From assembly GCF_000342165.1 (NCBI RefSeq), contig NZ_AMRV01000002.1:186001-250000 (forward strand): a stretch of DNA of 64,000 bases, in the 5' to 3' direction. The first letter of the stretch is position 1. Each line of letters opens with the position of its first letter. This document shows, piece by piece, positions 42,904 to 51,473 of this stretch. A model generated the notes under the pieces. The model was given only the letters and a program-made list of their open reading frames with translations, had not been told where the DNA came from and searched no databases. This DNA comes from Pacificimonas flava (GTDB lineage: Bacteria; Pseudomonadota; Alphaproteobacteria; Sphingomonadales; Sphingomonadaceae). The position numbers and the translations under genes were made by a program.

Positions 42904-44223
42904 CTACGCCTCGGCGCGGCGGGCCTCCTCATCGGTAAGTTCGCCCGTGTATTCATCGGGCAGCGACCAACCCGCCACACGGCGCAGACGGGTCTTCTCC
43001 AGGTTCGCATCGAGATGGTTCAGCGCCCGTTTCAGCGAGACGGCAGAAATGCGCCCCGCCGCCTCCGCGAAGAGATCGCGGTTCGCAAGCGCGACCATGT
43101 GCAGCGAGCGTTGCAGCCGGTGTTGGACCTCCAGCAGGCTCGCTCCGTCGCGGGCGATGGGATTGAAGAAATCTTCCAGCATTTCTCCATGGTCGATGTC
43201 GGGTGCCCGGACGCACTCGAACCGCGCCTCCGTTCGCTCATTGAGGCTCTCGCAGTAGGCCTGAAGGACGCGCGTACCTGCCGTCATGACCTGAATTGCC
43301 GTGCCGGGATCATTCACCGCCGGTGAGAGGGCGCGGCTGGCAATCTCGCTGAGGACGATCAGTCCGAAGCTGGGATCCTGGCCAAAGGACCGCTGCCGGT
43401 CGATCGTGAAGCATTCCGCCATCGCCTCCCGCATCTCACCGTCGGGCTCCGCCTCCAGAAACGCGACCGCGATGTGCGGGCCGATATAAGCGCCCGGCAA
43501 TTTTCGCACATGCACCGTTCCGCCGCTGCGCCGCGCCAGCTTGTTGAGTTCCTCCATGTCGAGGTGCTGAATATATCCCATCTCCTCCAGATAGAGGGGG
43601 GCGGCTCCCTCCGGGACATCCTCCTCCGCCGCGGCGCCGAGGCGCGGCAGCTTCGCCCAGGATCGCGCTGCCGCCTCACTCGCCTGTTCCACCCGCCAGA
43701 TCGTGTCGCCGACCCGCCCGAAATGCGTCAGCTGCTCGATCCAGCGAAGGAGTGCGGCCGTCACGAGGAACAGGACAATGAGCGTGGAAAAGAACAGCAG
43801 CACACGGCCCTGATTGCCGTAGATTCCCATCGACATGCCGATCATGCCAACAACGGCGAACAGGAAACTGCCGATGAAGGTCGCGAGCGTGTTCGACGCG
43901 ACCGAATCGCTGATGAGAAGCTCCGTCGCCCGCGGCGTCGACGTGCTCGCTGCGGCCGCGTAGGCGCTCACCATGATCGACAGACTGAACGTCGTCACCG
44001 CAAGCATGGACGAGGCGAGAATGGTCAGGATATTGTCGACCGCTTCGGAGGCGAGCGTCAGCTCGAACGGGAAGGTCACGAAGCGGACCAGAAAGGCGCT
44101 GAGCAGCGCGATGATGACGGCAGCCAGGCTGAACATGGACGCGCGGAACCAGATGCGCCGTACCATGCGCCCCACCGTATAGCGCCAGCGCCCGATCAGA
44201 TAGTCGCGGTCGAGAGCGCTCAT
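42904..44223 (-). CDS. DUF2254 membrane protein
   Basis: A 439-residue DUF2254-family protein with about four hydrophobic segments in the first 165 residues (FRASMFSLAAVIIALLSAFLV, ILASSMLAVTTFSLSIMVSAY, LATFIGSFLFAVVGMIGMSM, VLLFFSTLIVLFLVTAALL) and a C-terminal cytoplasmic part. Function of the family is unknown. Its ATG overlaps the stop of the potassium channel gene (ATGA), suggesting joint production and perhaps a shared role in ion homeostasis. Confidence 0.88.
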   Translation of the reverse strand: MSALDRDYLIGRWRYTVGRMVRRIWFRASMFSLAAVIIALLSAFLVRFVTFPFELTLASEAVDNILTILASSMLAVTTFSLSIMVSAYAAAASTSTPRATELLISDSVASNTLATFIGSFLFAVVGMIGMSMGIYGNQGRVLLFFSTLIVLFLVTAALLRWIEQLTHFGRVGDTIWRVEQASEAAARSWAKLPRLGAAAEEDVPEGAAPLYLEEMGYIQHLDMEELNKLARRSGGTVHVRKLPGAYIGPHIAVAFLEAEPDGEMREAMAECFTIDRQRSFGQDPSFGLIVLSEIASRALSPAVNDPGTAIQVMTAGTRVLQAYCESLNERTEARFECVRAPDIDHGEMLEDFFNPIARDGASLLEVQHRLQRSLHMVALANRDLFAEAAGRISAVSLKRALNHLDANLEKTRLRRVAGWSLPDEYTGELTDEEARRAEA

Positions 44224-45350
44224 CCCGCCTCCTCGTCCCGGACGGCGGGGCCGTCACGCCCTCCGTTCACCGGAACGATCTGGACGATGATATCGCCTTC
44301 CTCGACGCTCTGCGCCTCCGGCTCCCAAAAGCCGTAATATTTGCCGTCGCGCACGATCCGGACGGCAAGGCCGCCCCGGCATTCCGACAAGGGACCGCCG
44401 CATTCCTCGATCGCCACGACGCGCTCCTTCAGCTGAACCCGGCCGGAGGCGACGACGAGGTCCTGCAGATAATCGACGACATGGCTGCCGGTCGCCGCCC
44501 GCGCCAGCAAGTGCCCGCCAAGAGCGACCGGGTTTATGACCGTGTCGGCGCCGGCTTTCTTGACCAGGAACTCGTTTTCTTCGGACTTGATGATGGCACT
44601 GATCGACAGGTCCTCGTTCAGCTGACGAGCAGACATGACGAGCAGCGCAGACGTGTCGTCGCGGCCGCCGCAGGCGACGAAGCTTCGCGCCTTGTCGATG
44701 CTGGCCATTTCCAGCGTGGCGTTTCGCGTCGCGTCGCCCTGCAGCGTCAGGCACCCTTCGCTCCGCGCCTCCTCCAGCCGCCCCTCATTCGGATCGATCA
44801 CCAGGATTTTCTCGGCATCGACCCCGTTCTGAAGCAGTTCATAGACCGCGGCGCTGCCCGTCGTGCCGTAACCTGCGACGATGAAATGATCGGTCAGCTT
44901 CTTCTGCAAGCCTCGCATGCGCCATTGCTCCCAGCTGCGGCGAACGACGAAACTGTACGCCGTGCCGATGAATATGATCCAGATGAACAAGCGGATCGGC
45001 GTCACGACCAGCGCGTCGAACAGGCGCGCGCCCTCGCTGGTCGGGGTGATGTCGCCATAGCCGACCGTCGTGATGGTGACGGCGGTGAAGTAGATGATGT
45101 CGACGAAACTGACATGCCCGTCGAAGCCGTCAGCCAGCGCGTCCCGATGATACCAGTGACCGGCCAGGGCCACCATGATCAGGCCCAGGACGAGAGTCGC
45201 TCGCAGCAGCAGATTGCCCCAGGGCGACAATCGGTCGGGCCGCCGCAGGACCAGATGATCGTCAGGATCGCGGCGGACGCGAAACATGCCGGGACGGCGG
45301 CCCCGGGGAGCCGCCGCCCTGGCGATACGCTCGTGAGGATGAACAGCCAT
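44220..45350 (-). CDS. Potassium channel with TrkA-N (RCK) domain
   Basis: A 376-residue ligand-gated K+ channel subunit. Two transmembrane helices flank a pore loop with the filter TITTVGYGDITP. The RCK (TrkA-N) Rossmann domain begins KLTDHFIVAGYGTTGSAAVYEL and binds nucleotides; a TrkA-C-like part (GGLAVRIVRDGKYYGFW, VEEGDIIVQIVP) ends the protein. Upstream of and coupled to the DUF2254 gene. The start could be ATG 45350 or the in-frame ATG 45287; neither has a clear ribosome site. Confidence 0.92.
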   Translation of the reverse strand: MAVHPHERIARAAAPRGRRPGMFRVRRDPDDHLVLRRPDRLSPWGNLLLRATLVLGLIMVALAGHWYHRDALADGFDGHVSFVDIIYFTAVTITTVGYGDITPTSEGARLFDALVVTPIRLFIWIIFIGTAYSFVVRRSWEQWRMRGLQKKLTDHFIVAGYGTTGSAAVYELLQNGVDAEKILVIDPNEGRLEEARSEGCLTLQGDATRNATLEMASIDKARSFVACGGRDDTSALLVMSARQLNEDLSISAIIKSEENEFLVKKAGADTVINPVALGGHLLARAATGSHVVDYLQDLVVASGRVQLKERVVAIEECGGPLSECRGGLAVRIVRDGKYYGFWEPEAQSVEEGDIIVQIVPVNGGRDGPAVRDEEAG

Positions 45351-45360
45351 CAGCCGGTCG

Positions 45361-46380
45361 TCATGCGGGCGGCGAGACCTCGACCAGCAGCTTGCCGAAA
45401 TTGCCGCCGCTATAGAGCAGCTTCACATAGTCGTCGGCACGGTCCAGTCCTTGGCGCACGTCCTGCCGCGTCGTCAGGCGCCCCTCGGCCAACCACTGGC
45501 CCAGCTGCGCCGCCGCCTCACTGAAGCGCGGCGCGAAATCGGTGACGATGAAGCCGCGAACCGTCAGCCGCCGCATCAGCATGGTTTCCCAATAGGCCGG
45601 TGCGCCGCCCTGGGTCTCCCCGCGCTCGTTATACTGGCTGATCAGACCGCACAGGGGGATGCGGCCGAAATTGTTCATGCGCTCCAGCACGGCCTGCATG
45701 ATCGGTCCGCCGACATTCTCGAAATCGATATCGACGCCATCCGGCGCCAGACGGTCGAGCGCGGCGCCGACATCCTCGTTCTTGTAGTCGATGGCATGAT
45801 CGAAACCCAAATCTTCGGTAATGAAGCGGCATTTCTCCGCACCGCCGGCGATACCGATCACGCGGCAGCCCTTGATCTTGCCGATCTGGCCGACGATCTG
45901 CCCGACACCGCCGGCCGCCGCCGAAACGACGAGCGTCTCTCCGGCCTGCGGCTGCCCGATGTCGAGCAATCCGAAATAGGCTGTCATGCCGACGCCGCCG
46001 AAGGTGCCGAACGCCGCGGCGAGCGGCAGACCCTCCACGCCGCGCATCGGCGACACCTTCCCCTCCTCGACGATCACATGGCTGGCCCATTCGCCCAGCC
46101 CTGCAACCAGCGTCCCCTCCGGCAGGCCCGGCGCACGGCTGGAGACGACCCGGCCGCAAATTCCGCCGCGCATCGGATCCCCGACTTCGACGGGCGGCAT
46201 GTACTGCTCGCGGTCCGACATCCAGATGCGGTTCGTCGGATCGAGCGACAGGTAGATGACCTCCACGAGCGCTTCTCCAGCCTCCGGCGCGCGCTGCTCT
46301 TCCTCCGTGAACGTCAGATCGCCCTTGTCGATATCGCCTTCCGGGCGGCGCGCGAGCCGCCAGACCTGCCGTGTCGTCAT
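45361..46380 (-). CDS. NADP-dependent MDR oxidoreductase (leukotriene B4 dehydrogenase/CurA type)
   Basis: A 339-residue medium-chain reductase without zinc ligands. The start MTTRQVWRLARRPEGD, the YLSLDPTNRIWMSDREQYMPP block and the nucleotide-binding VVSAAAGGVGQIVGQIGK are typical of prostaglandin reductase/curcumin reductase-like enzymes that reduce alkenal/enone double bonds. It lies 10 bases upstream of the K+ channel gene on the same strand, probably by chance packing. Confidence 0.9.
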   Translation of the reverse strand: MTTRQVWRLARRPEGDIDKGDLTFTEEEQRAPEAGEALVEVIYLSLDPTNRIWMSDREQYMPPVEVGDPMRGGICGRVVSSRAPGLPEGTLVAGLGEWASHVIVEEGKVSPMRGVEGLPLAAAFGTFGGVGMTAYFGLLDIGQPQAGETLVVSAAAGGVGQIVGQIGKIKGCRVIGIAGGAEKCRFITEDLGFDHAIDYKNEDVGAALDRLAPDGVDIDFENVGGPIMQAVLERMNNFGRIPLCGLISQYNERGETQGGAPAYWETMLMRRLTVRGFIVTDFAPRFSEAAAQLGQWLAEGRLTTRQDVRQGLDRADDYVKLLYSGGNFGKLLVEVSPPA

Positions 46381-46407
46381 CGTCTCTCCCCTTCTTCCGC
46401 TATCTGG

Positions 46408-47532
46408 CTAGGCTGCCGCCAATCCGCCGTAAAGCGAACGATAGGCGGCCAGCATGTCCCGCTCGTCATATTCCGCCGCGACACGGGCGCGGTTCGCTGC
46501 GCCCAGCCGGGCCCGCAAGTCGGCATCGCCCATCAGGCGGGCAAGGCTGCGGCCCAAGGCCGGCGCATCGGCCGTGCGGGCTACGAGCGGCCTGTTCTCG
46601 GCGGACAGAATGGCACTTATGTCGCCCACGTCGGTCGTCGCGGCGGGCAGACCTGCCGCCATCGCCTCGACCAGGCTGATGGGAAACTGTTCCGAATCGG
46701 AGGAGAGGGCGAAGATGTCGAACAGCCCGACGTATCGGGCCGGGTCGGGCAGGAAACCCGGAAGCAGCAGTCGGTCCGCGATGCCCGCCTCTCTTGCCGT
46801 AGCCTCGATGCGTTCTCGCTCCGGTCCCGTGCCGACGATCACCAGCCGCGCCGGGCCTTGATAGATACGCGCGGCAAAGGCGAAAGCGTCGACCAGTCGC
46901 GGCAGGTTCTTGACGGCGCGAAGCCCCGCAAGTGTGCCGACCACCAGTTCGCCCGGACCCTTGGTGAGACCCGGAATCGCATCCGCCGCCGGCGGCGGCG
47001 CAAAGCGGGCGGCATCGATTCCATTGGAAATGCGCTGCACCCTCTCCGCCGGTTGCCGCCAGATGCGGCGTGCCGAATGCTCAAGCACGGCCGACGGCAC
47101 CACCACACGCGCAGCACTGGGCAAGGCAAGACGCCGGTAGAGAATTCGCGCGGACTTCTGCCGGTCCCGCTCATCCTCGTTGAAGCCGTCCTCATGATGC
47201 ACCAGCGGCGGACCGCCAAAGATGCGCCGGGCCATGACCGCGTCCATCGCGCCGAAATTATAGGTGAGGACCAGATCGTAATTGCGCATCGCCGCCGCCA
47301 GTGCGCGCAGCCGCGTCAGAGACGGCCGGCCTGCAAGCGGCGGAAAACCGGTCAGCAGGCGCGCTTCCACATGCCCGTCCACGCTTTCCATGGCGCCCAC
47401 GGCTCCCGGCACGGCGCTGACGATATGGTGCCGAAAGTCACTGCCGAAGGCATTCATCAGGCGAACGGCACGCGCTTCCTTGCCGCCCAGATCGAAGGTC
47501 GAGTGCAGATGGAGGACGGTCGGCGCGCTCAT
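46408..47532 (-). CDS. Glycosyltransferase family 4-like protein
   Basis: A 374-residue GT-B glycosyltransferase. N-terminal acceptor domain starts VLHLHSTFDLGGKEARAVRL; the donor domain has LVVGTLAGLRAVKNLPRLVDAF, RLVIVGTGPERERIE and the retaining GT4 motif DIFALSSDSEQFPISLVEAMAAG. Transfers a sugar from a nucleotide donor, probably in surface polysaccharide assembly. ATG 47532 is used; the longer frame to 47643 runs into the promoter of the divergent gene. The divergent asparagine-synthase-like gene is its only obvious partner. Confidence 0.9.
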   Translation of the reverse strand: MSAPTVLHLHSTFDLGGKEARAVRLMNAFGSDFRHHIVSAVPGAVGAMESVDGHVEARLLTGFPPLAGRPSLTRLRALAAAMRNYDLVLTYNFGAMDAVMARRIFGGPPLVHHEDGFNEDERDRQKSARILYRRLALPSAARVVVPSAVLEHSARRIWRQPAERVQRISNGIDAARFAPPPAADAIPGLTKGPGELVVGTLAGLRAVKNLPRLVDAFAFAARIYQGPARLVIVGTGPERERIEATAREAGIADRLLLPGFLPDPARYVGLFDIFALSSDSEQFPISLVEAMAAGLPAATTDVGDISAILSAENRPLVARTADAPALGRSLARLMGDADLRARLGAANRARVAAEYDERDMLAAYRSLYGGLAAA

Positions 47533-47576
47533 CTGGCCCGCTATACCGGCCGCTGCCCCGGCACGGTAGAGAAAAG

Positions 47577-47621
47577 GCGGGGAGTGGCGCTCCCCGCAGG
47601 CCCGCTCTAAAGCGAGCGGCC
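47577..47621 (+). promoter_or_regulatory. Tandem hairpins before the asparagine-synthase-like gene
   Basis: Hairpin 1: GCGGGGAG/CTCCCCGC (47577-47597), 8 bp with a 5-base loop. Hairpin 2: GGC-CGCTC/GAGCG-GCC (47599-47621) with one bulged base, ending directly at the ATG. On the minus strand hairpin 1 is followed by CTTTTC, so it may also work in the glycosyltransferase leader. Confidence 0.4.
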
Positions 47622-49355
47622 ATGGGCGGATTTCATCTTGCACGCACCCCTTCCGACGACGCGCTTGCGGCAGCGCGCGCGCAGTTCGACCGGCATGGGT
47701 TCACCCGGTACGAACGCCTCGACTGCCCACCCTTTCATGGTTTTCATGCAGAGCCCATCCATGGCGGCCTCCCCACCTTCTATCGCCAGGGGGATGATTT
47801 CGTCGCCTTTGCCGGCACTCTGGTTTTCGACGGCATGCTGGGGGAGCCGGCGCTTGCACGGCTGCTGGAGGCGTTCAGCTTTCCGTACGGCGACTGGGAC
47901 AGGCTGCGGGGACAGTTTGCCCTTTTGGTCAGGAAGGCGGGCCGAACCTATTTGCTCACCGATTTTTTCGGCGCTTTCCAGCTGTTTCATACTGTCGACG
48001 ACTCCCTGTTCTCGACCAGCTTCCTCGCCGCGGCCGGCGCGCAGGAGCGGCTGAACTTCGATCCCCAGGGCGTTTACGAATTCGCCTTCAACGTCTTTCC
48101 CACCGGCAACGATACGGTGCTGAAGGAGGTGCGGCGCCTCGGTAGTCGCATGCAGATCGCCTTGGGAGAGAAGGTGGAGCGGCAGCCCGTCGAAAAGCTG
48201 CTCCCCGCCCGCATCGACGATGCGCCGATGGAACGGCGGGCGAAGGGAACGGCCGACATTCTTCGCAGCGTGGTAGCGCCTTATGCCGCGCATTATGGCG
48301 ACCGCATGCAGTGCCCCCTGTCCGGCGGTCTCGATTCCCGTCTGGCGCTCGGTCTGCTGAGAGAGGCGGGCGTAGCGCCGCACATCTACGTCTATGGCAG
48401 TCCTGGCGATCCGGACGTGGAGATCGCCCGGCGCATCGCGTCTGGCGAAGGCATCCACCTGGAGATTTTTCGCAAGGCCGAACACCGCGCCATCTCCCCG
48501 GATGAATTTCCGGAGATCGTCGAGCGCAATTTTCACGAGACCGACGCGCTCGTCACCGATGGCGGATTGTTCGACAATGGCGGCAACGCTGCGGCCCGCC
48601 ACGACCGCCAGCGCGGCGGGCAGCTTGCCGTTTCAGGCGGCTGCGGCGAGGTGATGCGCAATTTCTTCTATCTTCCCGACCGGGCGATGACGGCGCGGGC
48701 GTTGGTAGAAACCTTCTTCGCCAGGTTCAGCAGCGGCGACGTCGCAAATGGGTTCGATGCCGACCGTTTCCTCGGCAATCTGGAAGCAAAGGCGCTAGCC
48801 GCCATCGGGCGCCCCGGCGATGCCTCACCGTTAAAGCGGCCGCTGATCGAACAACTCTACCCGCGCATGCGGTGCCGTGCCTTTTTCGGGCGGGAAATCA
48901 GCCTTGTGGGCCGCCAGGGCGGTTATCTAATGCCCTTCTTCGATCAGGGTCTGGTGGGCGATGCACTTGGCATTCCCATCGCTCAGAAGAATGCCGGTCG
49001 CTACGAATCGGCCGTGCTTCGCAATATCGATCCGCGCCTGGCTGCGTATCCCTCAAGCTATGGCTATCCCTTCACACAGGCGCCGACGCCCGGGCATCGC
49101 TGGTCGGAATTCTCAACGCGCGCCCGCCCGGTCTGGATGCGCAAGCGGTCCTATGCCCTACGCCGCCGTCTGGGCGCGGTGGAGGATGAACATGGCGGTT
49201 TGCTGACCCCGGCCTTTCTCGGACGGGTGCTCGACCTCCACTTCCCTCATATGAGCCGCTTCTTTCGGATGCCGAATATCGCCGACAGCGGGCTCTACCG
49301 CCGTATCGCCACGCTGGAGTATCTTGGACGGCACTTCGAAGACCGGGTGGTTTGA
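47622..49355 (+). CDS. Asparagine-synthase-like protein lacking the glutaminase cysteine
   Basis: A 577-residue protein with an N-terminal class II glutamine-amidotransferase-like half and a C-terminal asparagine-synthase (PP-loop ATPase) half. The pyrophosphate loop is intact: MQCPLSGGLDSRLALGLL (about residue 230). However, residue 2 is Gly (MGGFHLART), not the Cys nucleophile required for glutamine hydrolysis. So it probably activates a carboxylate with ATP and uses ammonia, an amine or an internal nucleophile. Such proteins occur in polysaccharide modification, antibiotic and lasso-peptide loci. Its neighbour is a glycosyltransferase; no lasso precursor, protease or PqqD-like gene is adjacent. 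Start ATG 47622 directly follows a hairpin. Function unassigned. Confidence 0.85.
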   Translation: MGGFHLARTPSDDALAAARAQFDRHGFTRYERLDCPPFHGFHAEPIHGGLPTFYRQGDDFVAFAGTLVFDGMLGEPALARLLEAFSFPYGDWDRLRGQFALLVRKAGRTYLLTDFFGAFQLFHTVDDSLFSTSFLAAAGAQERLNFDPQGVYEFAFNVFPTGNDTVLKEVRRLGSRMQIALGEKVERQPVEKLLPARIDDAPMERRAKGTADILRSVVAPYAAHYGDRMQCPLSGGLDSRLALGLLREAGVAPHIYVYGSPGDPDVEIARRIASGEGIHLEIFRKAEHRAISPDEFPEIVERNFHETDALVTDGGLFDNGGNAAARHDRQRGGQLAVSGGCGEVMRNFFYLPDRAMTARALVETFFARFSSGDVANGFDADRFLGNLEAKALAAIGRPGDASPLKRPLIEQLYPRMRCRAFFGREISLVGRQGGYLMPFFDQGLVGDALGIPIAQKNAGRYESAVLRNIDPRLAAYPSSYGYPFTQAPTPGHRWSEFSTRARPVWMRKRSYALRRRLGAVEDEHGGLLTPAFLGRVLDLHFPHMSRFFRMPNIADSGLYRRIATLEYLGRHFEDRVV

Positions 49356-49427
49356 GGAATACTCGAAAATTGACGCGCGGCCTCTCGGTGCCCATATCGA
49401 AATGATCGACTGGGAGGAATGAACCTT

Positions 49428-50066
49428 ATGGCGACGAAGGCCGCAGAGCCGAAATCCCGCCGCTACGACCCTGCGGAAACGCGCCAACGGGTTCTGGAGG
49501 CGGCGAATACGCTGTTCTCGCAGAACGGTTTCGCAAAGACCGGCACGGCCGACATCGCGCGCGCAGCGGACGTGTCGGAGGGGTCAATCTTCTATCATTT
49601 CGGCTCGAAGCGCGCTCTGCTCGAAGAGCTGGGCCGCACATATGGCGAACGCATGGTGAAGGCCATGCAGGCGGGGGACGAACTTGCCGACATCGACCCC
49701 GGCATCAGCATCCGCCGCTGTTTCTCCTATTGCGAGACCCACAATAGCTGGGAAGACCTGGTAACGGTGAACAGCACCGACGGCACCAAGCACGGGCTTC
49801 ACGGCAATCCGGACGCGGAACCCTTTTACCGCGCGTCTCGACAAGTCGTTGTCGACTGGTGCGAACGCCAGTTCGAGGCCATGAAGGCGGCGCACGGACT
49901 GACCCGTTTCAATGCGAAGATCGCCGCCAACCTGACATATGGCGTGGTCGGCGATGCGCTGGACCTGGCCTTCGCGCCTGATACGTCGCCCGAACGCCGT
50001 CAGGAAATCGAGGACGAGACCGTGCGGTTCGTCTGCGCGGCCTGCGGTGTGACGACAAAGGCGTAA
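49428..50066 (+). CDS. TetR-family transcriptional regulator
   Basis: A 212-residue TetR-type repressor. The helix-turn-helix lies in ETRQRVLEAANTLFSQNGFA, TGTADIARAADVSEGSIFYHF, GSKRALLEELGRTYGERM. The ligand domain has no recognisable specificity. ATG 49428 is favoured over ATG 49419 because GGAGG (49413-49417) is then 10 bases away rather than touching. It lies between the asparagine-synthase-like gene and selO on the same strand; targets unknown. Confidence 0.92.
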   Translation: MATKAAEPKSRRYDPAETRQRVLEAANTLFSQNGFAKTGTADIARAADVSEGSIFYHFGSKRALLEELGRTYGERMVKAMQAGDELADIDPGISIRRCFSYCETHNSWEDLVTVNSTDGTKHGLHGNPDAEPFYRASRQVVVDWCERQFEAMKAAHGLTRFNAKIAANLTYGVVGDALDLAFAPDTSPERRQEIEDETVRFVCAACGVTTKA

Positions 50067-50073
50067 GCGCAGC

Positions 50074-51450
50074 CTGACCTACCGCCCGGATCCTGCCATC
50101 CTGCGCCTCGGCGACGAGTTCTACGACGCCGTACAGCCCGCCGATTTTCCGGAAACACGCCTTCGGTTCCGAAACGACCTCGCCGCCGGAGAGTTGGGTT
50201 TGCAGGGGCTGGAGGATGCCGAATGGATACGGCATTTCGGCCGCTTCGAACCGCTGCCGGACAATCTGCAGGAACCGCTGGCCCTTCGCTATCACGGTCA
50301 TCAGTTCCGCGCCTACAATCCGGATATCGGCGATGGACGCGGGTTCCTGTTCGCGCAGATGCGGGACGGCAAGAACCGCCTCATGGATCTTGGCACCAAG
50401 GGGTCCGGCCAAACCCCCTACAGCCGGTTCGGCGACGGCCGCCTGACGCTGAAGGGCGGCGTTCGGGAGATCCTGGCGACCGAGATGCTGGAAGCGCTGG
50501 GCGTCGAAACCAGCCGCACCTTCTCGCTGATCGAGACCGGCGAGGCGCTGAACCGCGGCGACGAGCCCAGCCCGACCCGTTCCGCCGTCATGGTACGGCT
50601 GTCGCACGGGCACATACGCTATGGCACGTTTCAGCGTCTTGCCTATCGCGGCGAGGCCGGAAATCTCGACCGGCTCGTCGACTATTGTCTGAAGGAATAT
50701 GTTGGATCTCCCGACCTGTCGGGTGAGGATGGGTACGCCGCGCTGATGGATCATGCCGTGTCCGGCGCGGCGCGGCTGGCGGCCAGCTTCCGCGCGGCCG
50801 GGTTCGTGCACGGGGTCCTCAATACCGACAATATCAACATTACCGGCGAGAGCTTCGACTATGGACCCTGGCGCTTCGCGCCGCGCTGGGACGATGGTTT
50901 CACCGCTGCCTATTTCGACCAGTTCGGCCTTTACGCCTTCGGCCGCCAGGCGGAGGCGCTGCAATGGAACGTGCATCAGCTTGCCATGGCGCTGCGCGCG
51001 GTCGCGGCGGCGGACAGCCTGATCCCGGCGTTGAAGGCCTTCCCTGAGCAATACGAGGCTGAGCTCTCTGCGGCGCTGCTCCGCCGCCTCGGCCTGCAAG
51101 GGCAGGATGCCGCGACGGACGCAGAGCTTGTGCGCAAGTGGGAGGCCGCGCTTGCCACCAGCGGCCTGGAACCGGACCGCGCATTTTTCGACTGGCGCGG
51201 CGGCGATGTGCGCTGCGATCGGCCCGCCTATTCCGCCGCCGCCTTCCTGCCGTTCCGGGAGGCCGTCGCCGGCTACAAGGCCCTGCCCGGCGCGCTGGCG
51301 CACGACTATTGGCGGGATGAGGTCCCCTGTTCCATGCTGATCGAGGAGGTGGAGGCTCTGTGGACACCCATCGACGAGCGGGACGACTGGACGCCGCTAT
51401 ACGAGAAGGTCGCAGCCGTTCGGCGCATGGGCGAAGCCCACCGGTCCTGA
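50074..51450 (+). CDS. selO: Protein adenylyltransferase SelO (YdiU/UPF0061), apparent CTG start
   Basis: A 458-residue SelO-family pseudokinase that transfers AMP to Ser/Thr/Tyr residues. Core blocks: HFGRFEPLPDNLQEPLALRY, HGHQFRAYNPDIGDGRGFLF, DLGTKGSGQTPYSRFGDGRL and the metal site HGVLNTDNINITGESFDYGPW. Family-like coding continues upstream of TTG 50194: the same frame reads TYRPDPAILRLGDEFYDAV, the usual N-terminus of alphaproteobacterial SelO. Between this and an in-frame TGA at 50050 there is no ATG, GTG or TTG, only CTG at 50074, which sits where the family Met is expected. The start is 7 bases after the TetR stop, so translational coupling may help. Without the CTG, a truncated protein would start at TTG 50194. 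Confidence 0.87.
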   Translation: MTYRPDPAILRLGDEFYDAVQPADFPETRLRFRNDLAAGELGLQGLEDAEWIRHFGRFEPLPDNLQEPLALRYHGHQFRAYNPDIGDGRGFLFAQMRDGKNRLMDLGTKGSGQTPYSRFGDGRLTLKGGVREILATEMLEALGVETSRTFSLIETGEALNRGDEPSPTRSAVMVRLSHGHIRYGTFQRLAYRGEAGNLDRLVDYCLKEYVGSPDLSGEDGYAALMDHAVSGAARLAASFRAAGFVHGVLNTDNINITGESFDYGPWRFAPRWDDGFTAAYFDQFGLYAFGRQAEALQWNVHQLAMALRAVAAADSLIPALKAFPEQYEAELSAALLRRLGLQGQDAATDAELVRKWEAALATSGLEPDRAFFDWRGGDVRCDRPAYSAAAFLPFREAVAGYKALPGALAHDYWRDEVPCSMLIEEVEALWTPIDERDDWTPLYEKVAAVRRMGEAHRS

Positions 51451-51473
51451 TCGAGCGGCCTGCGCCTTAGGGC

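Noticed and set aside
45451-47610. 719-codon plus-strand frame across the oxidoreductase and glycosyltransferase genes
   Set aside because: It crosses two real minus-strand genes and their intergenic gap and shows no domain.
47622-49355. Lasso-peptide cyclase in a lasso-peptide cluster
   Set aside because: The Asn-synthase-like fold fits, but no precursor peptide, transglutaminase-like protease, PqqD-like protein or lasso isopeptidase is adjacent.
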